Source of the DNA: Polynucleobacter sp. HIN5
Lineage (GTDB): Bacteria; Pseudomonadota; Gammaproteobacteria; Burkholderiales; Burkholderiaceae
DNA: 64,000 bases
NCBI RefSeq assembly: GCF_030297555.1
Contig: NZ_AP028136.1
Span: forward strand, 1,612,001 to 1,676,000
Direction: 5' to 3'
The first letter of the stretch is position 1; each line of letters begins with the position of its first letter. A program made the translations under genes and the position numbers. The notes under the pieces are model-generated. The model was not told the origin of the DNA and did no database searches. It saw only the letters and a list, made by a program, of their open reading frames with translations. Below are positions 10,332 to 20,592 of the stretch, one piece after another.

Positions 10332-11353
10332 AGCCGATCGCGTACCGCATCCCACGCCTCGGTCTTTGGGAGGCTTGGGATAAAAATGGCTTGGTATTGG
10401 CCTTGATCAAGATCTCTTAAGAGGCGATAGAGTTGCTTTGCAAGTAATGTGGGATCCATCGCAAGCGCTATAAACGTTAGATGATTCAAATAGGCTTTGA
10501 GTAGAGCCTCATGGTGTGAATGCTCTTGTTCCCAAACAAGCACAGCAAATTTAGCTTCAGGTGCTTCACGAATCAAGGAATCGAGTTGCGATGCAATGCC
10601 AGATTCTGAATAGAGATAGAGTGCAGTATGGGGGGCGTAGTGAGCCAAATGAGTACCTGATACTCGGGGCTGACTCGCTGCACTTCTGCCACTCACCACA
10701 TCAATTCCGGTGCTTGCCCTAATCATGGATGGACTAATTGATCCTGGACGAAGTAATTGAGGCGGTCCTTCGCCAGAGACATCCAAAATGGTTGACTCAA
10801 TTCCATGCTCACAAGACCCGCCATCTAAAATCAATAGATCTGGATTATTTGGAAACTCAGCAGCAACGTCGCCAGCCGACGTTGGTGAGATGCGCCCATA
10901 ACGATTAGCAGATGGTGCGGCAATACCGCCCCCAAAACGACGCAATAGCTCTTGGGTTAGTGGGTGAGCCGGTGAACGGATGGCCACGGTAGCCTGTCCT
11001 CCAGTTACAGAATCCAAAACCGATTTACTTTTTTCAAAGACCAAAGTTAGAGGTCCGGGCCAAAAGTGCTTGATCAAAATAAGTGCGCTCTCCGGAATGT
11101 GCCGAGTCCAGGGGCTTAAGATGGTTAGCCACTCTTTTTCAAGGTCTTCGCTGTTAGTCGGTGGCGCCTGAACATGAACAATCAAGGGGTGATTGGTGGG
11201 CCTGCCCTTGAGTTGGTAAATTTTTTGGATTGCATCACGATTAGTCGCATCAGCACCTAAACCATATACGGTCTCAGTAGGGATGGCTACGAGCTTCCCG
11301 GTCCGAATTGCATCAAGAGCACAATCGATTAAGGACGAATTCGGCTTGGTCAT
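10277..11353 (-). CDS. sua5: L-threonylcarbamoyladenylate synthase, full-length Sua5/YrdC type
   Basis: 358 residues. It makes threonylcarbamoyl-AMP for the t6A modification of ANN-decoding tRNAs. The N-terminal YrdC domain has GKLVAIPTETVYGLGADA and KGRPTNHPLIVHV, and the SPTSAGDVAAEF region. A C-terminal Sua5 domain (about 225-345) makes it the long form; the short TsaC lacks this. The ATG at 11353 is preferred to TTG 11359. It is last in the pgk-pyk-purC-purE-purK cluster, 8 bp after purK. It overlaps dacB convergently. Confidence 0.95.
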   Translation of the reverse strand: MTKPNSSLIDCALDAIRTGKLVAIPTETVYGLGADATNRDAIQKIYQLKGRPTNHPLIVHVQAPPTNSEDLEKEWLTILSPWTRHIPESALILIKHFWPGPLTLVFEKSKSVLDSVTGGQATVAIRSPAHPLTQELLRRFGGGIAAPSANRYGRISPTSAGDVAAEFPNNPDLLILDGGSCEHGIESTILDVSGEGPPQLLRPGSISPSMIRASTGIDVVSGRSAASQPRVSGTHLAHYAPHTALYLYSESGIASQLDSLIREAPEAKFAVLVWEQEHSHHEALLKAYLNHLTFIALAMDPTLLAKQLYRLLRDLDQGQYQAIFIPSLPKTEAWDAVRDRLQRASFGSGPSSSNHVSS

Positions 11354-11361
11354 TACCAAAT

Positions 11362-12564
11362 TTAAGGATCAATCCCTAAATGGTTGGCAACCTCAGCACA
11401 GGCCTGCTTTGCTTCCTCAATGGTATGACCTAAGCAATTAATATGACCCATCTTGCGCCCATGCTTGGGACTTGCCTTGCCATACAAATGCAATTTAGCA
11501 CTGGGGTGATCGAGCACTTGATTCCAGGCGGGTTCTTGCGCCGTCCCAGAACTAAACCACGCATCGCCCAAAATATTCAGCATGGAAACATTCGTTAACA
11601 GACGCACATCCCCTAAGGGTAGGCGCGCCATGGCTCGTACTTGTTGCTCAAATTGACTGGTTACACAAGCATCCATGGTGTAATGCCCTGAATTGTGGGG
11701 CCTTGGTGCAATCTCGTTAACGATCACTGTTTGATCATCTAACACAAAATATTCCACACACAAAACGCCGACGTAACCCATTCTTTCTGCAATCAACTGA
11801 CTAGCGCGAATGATTTTAGGTACTAAGCTCGTTTGAAGGGATGGGGATGGAACAGTGCTAGTGTGCAAAATCCCGTTTCGATGCACGTTCTCCGAAATCG
11901 GATACGCAACAGATTGTCCATCGTGACCGCGCACCACCAATGCTGAAACTTCAAGTGCCAGTGGCATCCGTTTTTCAAGTACGCAAGCCACGCTCCCTAA
12001 ATCCTGCCAAGCCTTCGCTAAATCATGATGTTGATGAACAGTGACCTGTCCCTTGCCGTCATAACCCAAGCGCGATGTCTTTAAGATCCCTGGAAATAAA
12101 TGATCGGGTAGCTGGGCAAGATCACTTTCTGAACGAATCACTGCATAAGGAGCTGGACCAATCCCGGAGAGACCTTGGCATTGTTCCAAAAACTGCTTTT
12201 CTACAATTCGGTCTTGCGCAATCGAAACACAAGCGCCACGGGGCGCCACAAAGATTCCTTGTTCTTCAAAATAATCCAGGGTCTTAGCGGGAACGTTTTC
12301 AAACTCAGTACTAATGGTTGCGCAAAGTGCAGCCATTTCTTGCAATGCATTTGCATCATCGTAATTAGCGCAAAAATGCTTTTCAGCAACAGCGCCTCCC
12401 GGGCTCAAGGGATCAGGATCCAAAACACAGACCTTATAGCCCAGGGATTGCGCCTCGTGCACAAACATGCGACCCAACTGACCGCCACCCAAAATACCAA
12501 GCCATGCCGGTGGAAGAATTGCCGATTGATGCTTCAAATTAGAACTATGCGATGAACTCATCAT
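11362..12564 (-). CDS. purK: N5-carboxyaminoimidazole ribonucleotide synthase PurK
   Basis: 400 residues, ATP-grasp enzyme that carboxylates AIR to N5-CAIR in purine synthesis. It has LGILGGGQLGRMF at about 22-34, the ATP-grasp stretch LKTSRLGYDGKGQ, and NEIAPRPHNSGHYTMDAC in the C-terminal third. Located 18 bp after purE and 8 bp before sua5 in one transcription direction. The start may be either of two tandem ATGs. Confidence 0.98.
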   Translation of the reverse strand: MMSSSHSSNLKHQSAILPPAWLGILGGGQLGRMFVHEAQSLGYKVCVLDPDPLSPGGAVAEKHFCANYDDANALQEMAALCATISTEFENVPAKTLDYFEEQGIFVAPRGACVSIAQDRIVEKQFLEQCQGLSGIGPAPYAVIRSESDLAQLPDHLFPGILKTSRLGYDGKGQVTVHQHHDLAKAWQDLGSVACVLEKRMPLALEVSALVVRGHDGQSVAYPISENVHRNGILHTSTVPSPSLQTSLVPKIIRASQLIAERMGYVGVLCVEYFVLDDQTVIVNEIAPRPHNSGHYTMDACVTSQFEQQVRAMARLPLGDVRLLTNVSMLNILGDAWFSSGTAQEPAWNQVLDHPSAKLHLYGKASPKHGRKMGHINCLGHTIEEAKQACAEVANHLGIDP

Positions 12565-12582
12565 GCGTTTGGATTGCGCAAC

Positions 12583-13071
12583 TTAAGGTAACTTCATTGC
12601 GCGGGCAGCTTGGGTTTGCTCCGCACGAAACGCGAGCAATTTTTTTGCTAGCTCCGGATCCGAATGCGCTAGCATGCCAACGATATGCAAGGCTGCGTTT
12701 GCTGCACCTGCCTCACCAATCGCAAACGTTGCTACTGGAATGCCTTTGGGCATCTGCGCGATCGAATACAAGGAATCCTCTCCTCGCAAATATTTGCTGG
12801 GAACGGGCACGCCCCACACCGGCACAATCGTTTTGGATGCCAGCATGCCGGGTAAATGAGCCGCCCCGCCTGCTCCAGCAATGATGGCGCGCAAGCCCCG
12901 CGCCTGCGCAGATTCAGCGTAGGCAAACATTTCATCGGGCATGCGATGGGCGGACAGCACTTGTTTTTCATAAGCAATCCCAAAATGCTCAAGCATTTGG
13001 ACTGCGTGCTGCATCGTATCCCAATCGGAATTAGATCCCATTACTACGCCTACGATGACCGGACTCGTCAT
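12583..13071 (-). CDS. purE: N5-carboxyaminoimidazole ribonucleotide mutase PurE (class I)
   Basis: 162 residues. It converts N5-CAIR, the PurK product, to CAIR. The substrate-binding motifs GVVMGSNSDWDTM (about 8-20), SAHRMPD (about 40-46) and IAGAGGAAHLPGM (about 64-76) are intact. It sits directly upstream of purK with an 18-bp gap. Confidence 0.99.
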   Translation of the reverse strand: MTSPVIVGVVMGSNSDWDTMQHAVQMLEHFGIAYEKQVLSAHRMPDEMFAYAESAQARGLRAIIAGAGGAAHLPGMLASKTIVPVWGVPVPSKYLRGEDSLYSIAQMPKGIPVATFAIGEAGAANAALHIVGMLAHSDPELAKKLLAFRAEQTQAARAMKLP

Positions 13072-13131
13072 GAATACTCCAAGAATCTTAAAGTTGTATT
13101 ATCGCAGTCTTTATGGGGATCTAGGTACCCA

Positions 13132-14025
13132 TTACTGGGTTAGGCGTTGCCAGGCCTCACGATATTTTTCTGCGGTTTTACCAATAATCGCATCGGGTAA
13201 ATGAGGGGCAGGCGCAGCTTTATTCCAAGGCTGGCCTTCAATCCTGACCGACTCGAGCCAATCGCGCAAAAATTGCTTATCAAACGAGGGTGGATTGGAG
13301 CCGACTTGATAGGTGTCGGCGGGCCAAAACCGTGAAGAGTCAGCCGTTAGGATCTCATCCATTAACACCAACTGTCCTTCTGCATCTAAACCAAACTCAA
13401 ATTTTGTATCCGCAATAATGATTCCGCGCCGACGCGCGTAGTCTGCCGCTTCGGTATACAACCGAATACTGGTGTCTTTGATCTTTTTGGCTAACTCAAC
13501 CCCAATGCGGCGCTCAACCTCCGCATAAGAAATGTTTTCGTCGTGATGACCCATCTCCGCTTTGGCGGCAGGAGTAAAAATAGGCTCTGGTAGAGCTTGC
13601 GCATTTTGCATGCCTTTTGGTAAGGCAATACCACAAACTGAACCCGTCTCTTGATAGTCTTTCCAGCCACTACCTGCCAAATACCCTCTAACAACCGCTT
13701 CAACCAAGATGGGCGTCAAACGCTTGGCAACCACAGCCCGAGCCCGCACTTGATCCACCTCGGCTGCACTCACAACAGTGGCAGGATCAATACCAGTCAA
13801 GTGATTGGGGATGACATGGGCTAAATGAGCAAACCAAAAATTACTCATTTGATTGAGCACAACACCCTTCTCAGGAATGGCTTCTTGCATCACCACGTCG
13901 AATGCGGAGATACGATCAGTCGTAATCATTAATAAACGATCCTGATCGATTGCATAAACGTCGCGCACTTTACCTCGCGAAACTAATGGCAGCGAGGAAA
14001 TCGAAGTGGTATGTAAGGCATTCAT
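13132..14025 (-). CDS. purC: Phosphoribosylaminoimidazole-succinocarboxamide synthase (SAICAR synthetase)
   Basis: 297 residues, long form of PurC. It joins aspartate to [15 protein letters not shown] (about 17-27) is the nucleotide-binding segment, DRISAFDVV (about 37-45) follows, and IADTKFEFG with [15 protein letters not shown] holds the metal and substrate acids. It begins 2 bp after the pyk stop. In Burkholderia and Cupriavidus an fba gene usually lies between pyk and purC; here there is none. Confidence 0.98.
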   Translation of the reverse strand: MNALHTTSISSLPLVSRGKVRDVYAIDQDRLLMITTDRISAFDVVMQEAIPEKGVVLNQMSNFWFAHLAHVIPNHLTGIDPATVVSAAEVDQVRARAVVAKRLTPILVEAVVRGYLAGSGWKDYQETGSVCGIALPKGMQNAQALPEPIFTPAAKAEMGHHDENISYAEVERRIGVELAKKIKDTSIRLYTEAADYARRRGIIIADTKFEFGLDAEGQLVLMDEILTADSSRFWPADTYQVGSNPPSFDKQFLRDWLESVRIEGQPWNKAAPAPHLPDAIIGKTAEKYREAWQRLTQ

Positions 14026-14027
14026 GA

Positions 14028-15464
14028 TTAACGTACTTTAATAATTTTCAAAGTATTCGTGCCGCCAGGCTGATCCATTGGCTCACCAATCGTTAAAACA
14101 ATTGTGTCACCTGACTTCACAACCCCCAACTTCTTTAAGCGCTCCTCAACCTGAAGCAAGGCAGCTTCTCGATCAGCTCCTTTGCCGATACTATAAGGCC
14201 TGACGTTGCGATAGGTACTTAAGGCGCGCTGCGTTTCCACGCGACTGGTCAGGGCAAATATGGGCACTCGAATGTTATGTCGACTCATCCAAATTGGCGT
14301 TGAGCCAGAGTCAGTCAAAGCGGCGATAGCAGTGGCATTGAGATGGTGCGCCGTAAAGAGTGCACCCAGGGCAATCGCTTGATCAATCCGTTCAAAGCGC
14401 TGGTCCAAGAAGTCCGTATCCAAGTGAACCACTTCGGATTTTTCTGCTTCGATGCAAATAGCGGCCATCTGCTCAATGGTTTTCACTGGGAACTGACCGG
14501 TGGCTGATTCTGCTGAGAGCATCACAGCATCAGTACCATCCAACACTGCATTCGCTACGTCGCTCACCTCGGCACGAGTGGGTACTGGAGCACTAATCAT
14601 CGACTCCATCATTTGGGTCGCAGTGATCGTAAATTTATTGGAATCCAAGGCCATCCGAATCATGCGCTTTTGCAATGCAGGTACTGCTGGATTACCAACT
14701 TCGATTGCCAAATCACCCCGCGCCACCATAATGCCGTCGCTCTCATCAATAATGCTTTGCAGGGCTTCAGTAACGATTGCCTCGGCACGCTCAACTTTTG
14801 CAATCAGGCGGGCTTTGCCTTTGCCATGTTTCGTACTTGCGGCATCGGCTAACTTGCGAGCGTAAGCCATATCGGCCCCATCCTTGGGAAAACTAATGGC
14901 TAAGAAATCAATTCCCATGGAAATCGCAGCATCTAAATCAGCAATATCTTTCTCGGTGAGAGCAGGTGCTGTCAAGCCACCGCCAGCACGGTTAATGCCT
15001 TTGTTATTTGATAGGGGGCCGCCACTCTCAACACGGGTGTAAATTTCTCCGCCCTTGACTTGGTCGACTACCAAGACAATCAAACCGTCATTGAGTAAAA
15101 GTCGATCGCCCGCCTCTACATCATTCGGTAAATTTTTATAGTCCAACCCCACTCGCTCTTCATTGCCAAGCTCACAATTGATATCCAGGATGAAGCGAGC
15201 ACCTTCTTTTAGAATGACTTTTCCGTTCTCGAACTTGCCCACCCGAATCTTCGGGCCCTGCAAATCGGCCATAATGCCCACTTCACGATCAAGCTCTTTG
15301 GATATCTGACGTACGAGGTCATAGCGCGCCTGATGATCGGCGACGGTTCCGTGTGAGAAATTAAGACGAACCACATTGAGCCCCGCACGAATCATGTCGC
15401 GCAAGACCTCAGGCTTCTCGGACGCCGGCCCCAGCGTGGCAATAATTTTGGTAGCTCGTTGCAT
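14028..15464 (-). CDS. pyk: Pyruvate kinase
   Basis: 478 residues. Last step of glycolysis, PEP + ADP to pyruvate + ATP. Clear motifs: [12 protein letters not shown] (about 5-16), [12 protein letters not shown] (about 28-39), the catalytic Lys segment [10 protein letters not shown] (about 219-228), and [10 protein letters not shown] (about 245-254). It lies between pgk and purC with 2-bp gaps on both sides, so the three are almost certainly cotranscribed. Confidence 0.99.
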   Translation of the reverse strand: MQRATKIIATLGPASEKPEVLRDMIRAGLNVVRLNFSHGTVADHQARYDLVRQISKELDREVGIMADLQGPKIRVGKFENGKVILKEGARFILDINCELGNEERVGLDYKNLPNDVEAGDRLLLNDGLIVLVVDQVKGGEIYTRVESGGPLSNNKGINRAGGGLTAPALTEKDIADLDAAISMGIDFLAISFPKDGADMAYARKLADAASTKHGKGKARLIAKVERAEAIVTEALQSIIDESDGIMVARGDLAIEVGNPAVPALQKRMIRMALDSNKFTITATQMMESMISAPVPTRAEVSDVANAVLDGTDAVMLSAESATGQFPVKTIEQMAAICIEAEKSEVVHLDTDFLDQRFERIDQAIALGALFTAHHLNATAIAALTDSGSTPIWMSRHNIRVPIFALTSRVETQRALSTYRNVRPYSIGKGADREAALLQVEERLKKLGVVKSGDTIVLTIGEPMDQPGGTNTLKIIKVR

Positions 15465-15466
15465 GA

Positions 15467-16678
15467 TTACTCCTTCGCGCGCTCTGCAAGCACGGCAAAT
15501 GCAGGCAGGGTTTTGCCCTCAAGAAACTCTAAGAACGCCCCGCCTCCGGTTGAAATGTAGTCCACTTGATTCTCGATGCCGTACTTCGCAATGGCGGCCA
15601 AGGTATCCCCGCCACCAGCAATCGAGAATGCTGGCGAGTGGGCAATGGCTGCTGCAATCATTTTGGTACCACCTCCAAACTGATCGATTTCAAAAACACC
15701 TAGAGGTCCATTCCAAACAATCGTGCCGGCATGCGCCAACATCATCGATAGTTGTGCGGCTGTTTTGGGACCAACATCCAAAATCATGTCGTCTGGCGCC
15801 ACTTCATCAACTGGCACCCGATTAGCCCTAGCCAGTGGGGATAACTCGTTGGCAACTACCACGTCTTCAGGAATTGGGACGCGCGCCCCACGCTTTTCCA
15901 TCAGCGCAATAATTTCTTTAGCTTCATTCACTAAATCTGGCTCAGCCAGTGACTTACCAATATTGATGCCTTTAGCTAATAAAAAGGTGTTGGCAATGCC
16001 ACCGCCAACAATTAATTCATCGACTTTCTCGGCAAGCGACTTCAGAATGGTTAATTTAGTCGATACCTTGGAGCCCGCCACAATGGCAACCAGGGGCCTT
16101 CTAGGTTCTGCTAAAGCCCGACTCAAGGCATCGAGCTCAGCAGCCATCAGAGGTCCGGCGCATGCGACTTTGGCAAACCGGGCAATGCCATGCGTCGTGG
16201 CTTCCGCACGATGCGCCGTGCCAAAAGCGTCGTTAACATAGACATCGCACAAGGCAGCCATTTTTTTGGCTAAATCATCCGCATTCTTTTTCTCGCCGAC
16301 ATTGACCCGACAGTTTTCCAAAAGGACCAGGTCACCCGGGTTTAATTCAAACCCACCGTCAACCCAATTGCTAATTAATGGAACCTTGCGATTTAGGATC
16401 TCCGCAATGCGATGGGCAATTGGCGCCAAACTATCTTCCGCCTTAAATACCCCCTCGCTAGGCCGACCCAAATGAGAGGTCACCATCACTGCCGCCCCGC
16501 CATCCAAACACATCTGAATCGCTGGGATCGATGCCCGAATTCGCGTATCTTCGGTAATGTTGCCAGCCTCGTCTTGAGGCACGTTCAAATCCGCACGGAT
16601 GAATACCCGCTTACCTTTAAGCAGACCAGATGTTGCGAGATCACTAAGGCGCTTTACATGAAGTAAGGTGGTGGACAT
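15467..16678 (-). CDS. pgk: Phosphoglycerate kinase
   Basis: 403 residues. It interconverts 1,3-bisphosphoglycerate and 3-phosphoglycerate with ADP/ATP. It has [13 protein letters not shown] near residue 20, SHLGRPSEG (about 69-77), [12 protein letters not shown] (about 207-218) and the C-terminal [13 protein letters not shown]. It is the first gene of the six-gene cluster, so the promoter should lie upstream of 16678; I could not define it. Confidence 0.99.
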   Translation of the reverse strand: MSTTLLHVKRLSDLATSGLLKGKRVFIRADLNVPQDEAGNITEDTRIRASIPAIQMCLDGGAAVMVTSHLGRPSEGVFKAEDSLAPIAHRIAEILNRKVPLISNWVDGGFELNPGDLVLLENCRVNVGEKKNADDLAKKMAALCDVYVNDAFGTAHRAEATTHGIARFAKVACAGPLMAAELDALSRALAEPRRPLVAIVAGSKVSTKLTILKSLAEKVDELIVGGGIANTFLLAKGINIGKSLAEPDLVNEAKEIIALMEKRGARVPIPEDVVVANELSPLARANRVPVDEVAPDDMILDVGPKTAAQLSMMLAHAGTIVWNGPLGVFEIDQFGGGTKMIAAAIAHSPAFSIAGGGDTLAAIAKYGIENQVDYISTGGGAFLEFLEGKTLPAFAVLAERAKE

Positions 16679-16727
16679 AGACTGTTGAATTTGGAGAAAT
16701 TAGAGTATTTGAAGTGAGACTTCCATT

Positions 16728-17075
16728 TTAGAGCCAGTAACGTGCCAAACTAAACACGGTCATACCCAAAATAAGGGTTGGTAGCATCTGACGAGTCCAG
16801 AAATAGGCTGTGAAGCCTGCTAATCCACCCCAAAGATTGGGGGATTTCCAGTCCATTTGACTAATTTCGACAGCTCCTGGGGGTAAAAGCAGCTCAGGCG
16901 CAACAATACCCACAATCGCCGCTAAGGGTGCATAGCGAATCGCTCGCAGAACTAACTCGGGCACCTGAACGCGCGCCCCCAAGAACACAAAGAAAGCCCG
17001 GGTTAAAAGGGTCACGAGGGCCATGCCCCCAATCAGTAAGGCGATCTCAAAAGAGCCTAAGGAGTCTGGCCTCAT
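16728..17075 (-). CDS. azlD: AzlD family branched-chain amino acid exporter subunit
   Basis: 115-residue hydrophobic protein with about four membrane segments (LLIGGMALVTLLTRAFFVFLG; AIRYAPLAAIVGIVAPELLL; near-C-terminal spans). AzlD is the small partner of AzlC. Its ATG overlaps the azlC stop (ATGA arrangement at 17072-17075), implying translational coupling. Confidence 0.9.
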   Translation of the reverse strand: MRPDSLGSFEIALLIGGMALVTLLTRAFFVFLGARVQVPELVLRAIRYAPLAAIVGIVAPELLLPPGAVEISQMDWKSPNLWGGLAGFTAYFWTRQMLPTLILGMTVFSLARYWL

Positions 17076-17833
17076 CGCATTGCCTTGGGTGAGCGGTCGG
17101 CCAAGATCCCAACCACGATCGCTGCCAAAATGGCAACGGTCAAATTCAGCTTGAGCGGCAAGCTATAAGTCAGGATGGCAACCATCGCGGCAACAATCCC
17201 CGCCCAGCGGGCTGCCCGGTGATCCAGCATTGGGACAATCACCGCAATTAAGGCCAAGGTCCCGGCAAACTCCAGCCCCCAATCATCCGGGATTTGACTC
17301 GCGCCTAAGATACCTAGAATCGAACCAGCTTGCCAAATGCCCCAATTGCCGGTGGCAAGCCCGTACATGAAGTAAGTGCGGTAATAGGAATCGTTCTTAC
17401 GCTCGGTCACCGCTTGCACTTCGGGAAAACGGCTGGTGTACATCAAATACCCAAAATCCGCTGTGAAATACCCCAAGATGGCTCTGCGCCAAGCGGGTAA
17501 ATGAGAAAAGTGGGCTTGCACGCCGATGCTAAAAATCACAAAACGCAAGTTCACGATGAATGCAGTAATCAAAATCGTAAAGACAGAAAAACCAGCCCCA
17601 ATGAGCGGAAGGGCGGCGAGCTGAGCAGAGCCCGCAAAGACAAATAAACTCATCGCCAGTGCCTGCTCGGTTGTCAGGGCCGATTTACCCATCGCGAGAC
17701 CGGTCACCAAGGCCCAACTAAAAATGGCAAGAGCCGAGCGTGACATGGTTTTCAATCCGTCACGCCAAGCGGATTGCTGTTGCTGGCTCCAACCCGAGTA
17801 AGGTAATTTAGCAGTCAGGCGAGCGAAATCCAT
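17072..17833 (-). CDS. azlC: AzlC family branched-chain amino acid permease
   Basis: 253 residues with several membrane spans. With AzlD, AzlC-type proteins export branched-chain amino acids (family knowledge; the substrate is not shown by sequence). The typical VFAGSAQLAALPLI segment is at about 65-78 and NLRFVIFSIGVQAHF at about 95-109. Start ATG 17833. Divergently next to ilvE, a branched-chain aminotransferase, which supports the substrate class. Confidence 0.92.
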   Translation of the reverse strand: MDFARLTAKLPYSGWSQQQQSAWRDGLKTMSRSALAIFSWALVTGLAMGKSALTTEQALAMSLFVFAGSAQLAALPLIGAGFSVFTILITAFIVNLRFVIFSIGVQAHFSHLPAWRRAILGYFTADFGYLMYTSRFPEVQAVTERKNDSYYRTYFMYGLATGNWGIWQAGSILGILGASQIPDDWGLEFAGTLALIAVIVPMLDHRAARWAGIVAAMVAILTYSLPLKLNLTVAILAAIVVGILADRSPKAMR

Positions 17834-17963
17834 AGTTGAGCTGATTATAGAAAGCCCGGCTAATTGGGCGGCAGACCAAGCGATTCCTCTGCTCTACAAT
17901 AAGGCTTTAGGGCTAAATTGCATAAATAATCCGCAAGCCCGCCACAACATAAAGGTGCTAATG

Positions 17964-18884
17964 ATGTCGATGTCTGACCGCGATGGAGTTATTTGGTTCG
18001 ATGGCAAGATGGTCCCCTGGCGGGATGCCAATATTCATGTACTAACGCATAGCCTTCACTACGGCATGGGCATCTTTGAGGGTATTCGTGCCTACAAGAC
18101 CGAAAATGGCACGGCAGTATTTCGCTTGGCCGAGCATGTCAAGCGCCTCTTTAACGGCCTAAAGATTTTTCAGATGAAAATCGATTACAGCGAAGAGCAA
18201 ATTGCACAGGCCATTCTTCAAGTCGTGCGCGATAACAAATTAGCCTCATGCTATATCCGCCCCATTATTTTTATTGGCTCAGAAAAATTAGGTATTTCGC
18301 CAACCGGCAATAAAGTACATACGGCAATTGCAGCATGGCAATGGGGTGCTTACCTTGGCGAAGATGGCATTAACAAAGGGATTCGGGTCAAAACCTCATC
18401 CTTTACCCGCCACTTCGTAAATTCCTCTCTGGTTCGTGCAAAGGCCTCGGGTTACTACATTAATTCAATCCTGGCACATCAAGAGGTGGCTGCCAATGGC
18501 TACGATGAGGCCCTTCTATTGGATACCGAAGGCTACGTCTCTGAGGGTTCAGGCGAGAACATGTTCATGGTACGCAATGGCATCGTCTTCACCCCTGATC
18601 TCGCATCCTGTCTTGATGGCATTACCCGAGACTCGATCATCCGCATTGCCAAAGACTTAGGGTTGGAGGTTCGAGAAAAACGCATCACCCGTGACGAGGT
18701 GTACTCAGCAGATGAAGCCTTCTTCACCGGCACCGCCGCTGAAGTTACTCCCATTCGGGAGTTGGATGACCGAACCATTGGCGATGGCAAACGCGGTCCG
18801 ATCACCAAACAAATTCAGGATGTATTTTTCGATACGGTATATGGTCGTAACGACCGTTATCGCGCTTGGTTAACCACTGTCTAA
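17964..18884 (+). CDS. ilvE: Branched-chain amino acid aminotransferase
   Basis: About 306 residues, PLP-dependent fold-IV transaminase for Leu, Ile and Val. It has IWFDGKMVPWRDANIHVLTH near the start, LHYGMGIFEGIRAYKT, the PLP-Lys region SLVRAKASGYYINSILA (about 155-171) and EGSGENMF (about 196-203). Several in-frame starts exist (GTG 17955; ATG 17961, 17964, 17970). I prefer 17964, giving MSMSDRDG as in relatives, with AAAGG upstream. The zinc-finger gene follows after 11 bp. Confidence 0.97.
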   Translation: MSMSDRDGVIWFDGKMVPWRDANIHVLTHSLHYGMGIFEGIRAYKTENGTAVFRLAEHVKRLFNGLKIFQMKIDYSEEQIAQAILQVVRDNKLASCYIRPIIFIGSEKLGISPTGNKVHTAIAAWQWGAYLGEDGINKGIRVKTSSFTRHFVNSSLVRAKASGYYINSILAHQEVAANGYDEALLLDTEGYVSEGSGENMFMVRNGIVFTPDLASCLDGITRDSIIRIAKDLGLEVREKRITRDEVYSADEAFFTGTAAEVTPIRELDDRTIGDGKRGPITKQIQDVFFDTVYGRNDRYRAWLTTV

Positions 18885-18895
18885 TTTAGATTGCT

Positions 18896-19093
18896 ATGAG
18901 TGATTTAAACGAATTAAATGCGGTTATGGTTCACGGCAATGACTTACCACTGCATTGCCCAACGAAAGATACCCCAGCCTGGAACTATCACCCGCGCGTT
19001 TTCCTGGATATTCTGGCTACCGGTCAGGTGAAATGCCCCTATTGCGGCACTGAATACCACTTGATTCCTGGCACCGAACCCCACGGCCACTAA
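18896..19093 (+). CDS. Zinc-finger domain protein (zf-CHCC type)
   Basis: 65 residues. It contains a Cys/His metal site: LHCPTKD at about 19-25, YHPRVFLDI (about 31-39), and KCPYCGTEYHL (about 46-56). This small domain resembles the NDUFS6/complex I zinc-finger family and is commonly found beside ilvE in Burkholderiales. It lies 11 bp after ilvE and 25 bp before waaF on the same strand. Its function is unknown. Confidence 0.85.
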   Translation: MSDLNELNAVMVHGNDLPLHCPTKDTPAWNYHPRVFLDILATGQVKCPYCGTEYHLIPGTEPHGH

Positions 19094-19118
19094 TATCGCT
19101 CCGAAACGGGGCTTCGCT

Positions 19119-20153
19119 ATGCCACGCATCCTCGTTATCGCCCCCCATTGGATTGGGGATGCGGTTATGTCTTTGCCGCTCATCACGCTCATTCATACCA
19201 AGTTTCCCAATTGCAGCATTGATGTCCTGTGCACCCCATGGGTAGGGCCTATCTATCGCGCCTGTCCTGTAGTTGAAACAATCATCGAGCGTGATTTTCA
19301 GCATGGTGCCCTGCAGTGGAGTTTACGACGATCAATCGCCCGTGAACTAAAGAAGCAAGGTTATGAGATGGCATTTGTATTACCAAATAGCATGAAGTCG
19401 GCACTCATCCCATGGCTTGCAGGCATCCCAAAACGGATTGGCTACCAGGGCGAATTTCGGTTTGGATTAATCAATCACTCTTTACCCAACCCATCACGTC
19501 AAGCGCGTACGCCCATGATGGAACACTATGCAAGATTATTGGGTGGCGCGCTAGACCAAACAAGCAATCCTCAAAATCTACCATTACCAAAATTAAGCAT
19601 TGATCCAACTCTTGCGCAATGGGCAAGAGAAAAAATCGATCAGATCGGTGGCGCGCCTCTTTATGGTTTTGCCCCTGGCGCCGAATACGGCTCGGCAAAA
19701 CGCTGGCCAACAAGTCACTTTGCGCAATTAGCGAATCAGATCTTGGAAGGCAATCTAGATGCGAAAATTATCATTCTTGGCAGCCAAGCCGATCATGCGC
19801 TTGGGCAAGAAATTCTGCAAGCTGCCAATCGATCTGATCGCATCCATAATTGGTGCGGTGCGATTCGCTTAGACCAATCGATGGCACTCATTGCACAGTG
19901 CACATTCCTCATTAGCAACGACTCGGGTCTCATGCATATTGGCGCAGCCCTTTCGATTCCACAAATTGCTATTTTTGGTTCAAGTAATCCCGAGCATACG
20001 CCGCCCTTATCCCAAAATGCCCAAATCATTTGGCTCGGATTAGACTGCAGCCCCTGCTATCAACGCACCTGCCCACTGGAGCATCTCAATTGCCTCAATC
20101 AGATCGATTCGCAACGCGTCTACAGTATGCTTACACCATTAAAGACCCAATAA
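19119..20153 (+). CDS. waaF: Lipopolysaccharide heptosyltransferase II
   Basis: 344-residue GT9 glycosyltransferase adding the second heptose to the LPS inner core at the cytoplasmic face. Features: N-terminal ILVIAPHWIGDAVMSLPL; FVLPNSMKSALIPWLAGIP; the second Rossmann domain with GFAPGAEYGSAKRWP (about 186-200); and ISNDSGLMHIGAALSIP near the C-terminus. It has normal length. It is followed 7 bp later by a SnoaL-like gene. Confidence 0.96.
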   Translation: MPRILVIAPHWIGDAVMSLPLITLIHTKFPNCSIDVLCTPWVGPIYRACPVVETIIERDFQHGALQWSLRRSIARELKKQGYEMAFVLPNSMKSALIPWLAGIPKRIGYQGEFRFGLINHSLPNPSRQARTPMMEHYARLLGGALDQTSNPQNLPLPKLSIDPTLAQWAREKIDQIGGAPLYGFAPGAEYGSAKRWPTSHFAQLANQILEGNLDAKIIILGSQADHALGQEILQAANRSDRIHNWCGAIRLDQSMALIAQCTFLISNDSGLMHIGAALSIPQIAIFGSSNPEHTPPLSQNAQIIWLGLDCSPCYQRTCPLEHLNCLNQIDSQRVYSMLTPLKTQ

Positions 20154-20160
20154 ATAACTT

Positions 20161-20592
20161 ATGCCGCGCTTTGCACAACTTTTTCAGAATCCCGATGAGG
20201 TGATTGATGCCTGGCGTGAGACCCTGCGGCAAGGGGATGTCGAAGGAGCACTTGCCTTATGGCTCGATGACGACTCGATTACGTGCGTGCTACCAGAGGG
20301 CAACCGCTTAAGCGGTCATGCGGAGATTCGTGCAGGGCTGGAGCGCATGCTCGCAAGGCCCCTCTATTTAGAACCGATCGCTTGTATTGAACACATTACT
20401 GTGAGCGCTGCAGTGTTTGATTCAACGGAAGCAGTCTATTTTAAAAATAACCAAATTGAAGCCGACTTTATGATCAATATCACCTTGGTCCTCATGCAAG
20501 ACGGCAAAGGCTGGCGCATTGCCCATTTACATGCCAGTCGTTCCCACGATGATGACTTTGAGTTTCCGAGCGATCAGCACGAACTGCACTAG
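20161..20592 (+). CDS. SnoaL/NTF2-like protein
   Basis: 143 residues with a cone-shaped NTF2-like fold signature: an N-terminal helix with EVIDAWRETLRQGDVEGALALW, then strands DDSITCVLPEGNRLSGHAEIR and a C-terminal GWRIAHLHAS. Proteins of this type include small enzymes and non-catalytic binders; the role cannot be assigned. It follows waaF by 7 bp and ends overlapping the convergent protease gene by 4 bp. Confidence 0.8.
   Translation: MPRFAQLFQNPDEVIDAWRETLRQGDVEGALALWLDDDSITCVLPEGNRLSGHAEIRAGLERMLARPLYLEPIACIEHITVSAAVFDSTEAVYFKNNQIEADFMINITLVLMQDGKGWRIAHLHASRSHDDDFEFPSDQHELH

Noticed and set aside
15376..16666. Long antisense frames across pyk and pgk
   Set aside because: Shadow frames of highly expressed genes with no recognisable protein features.
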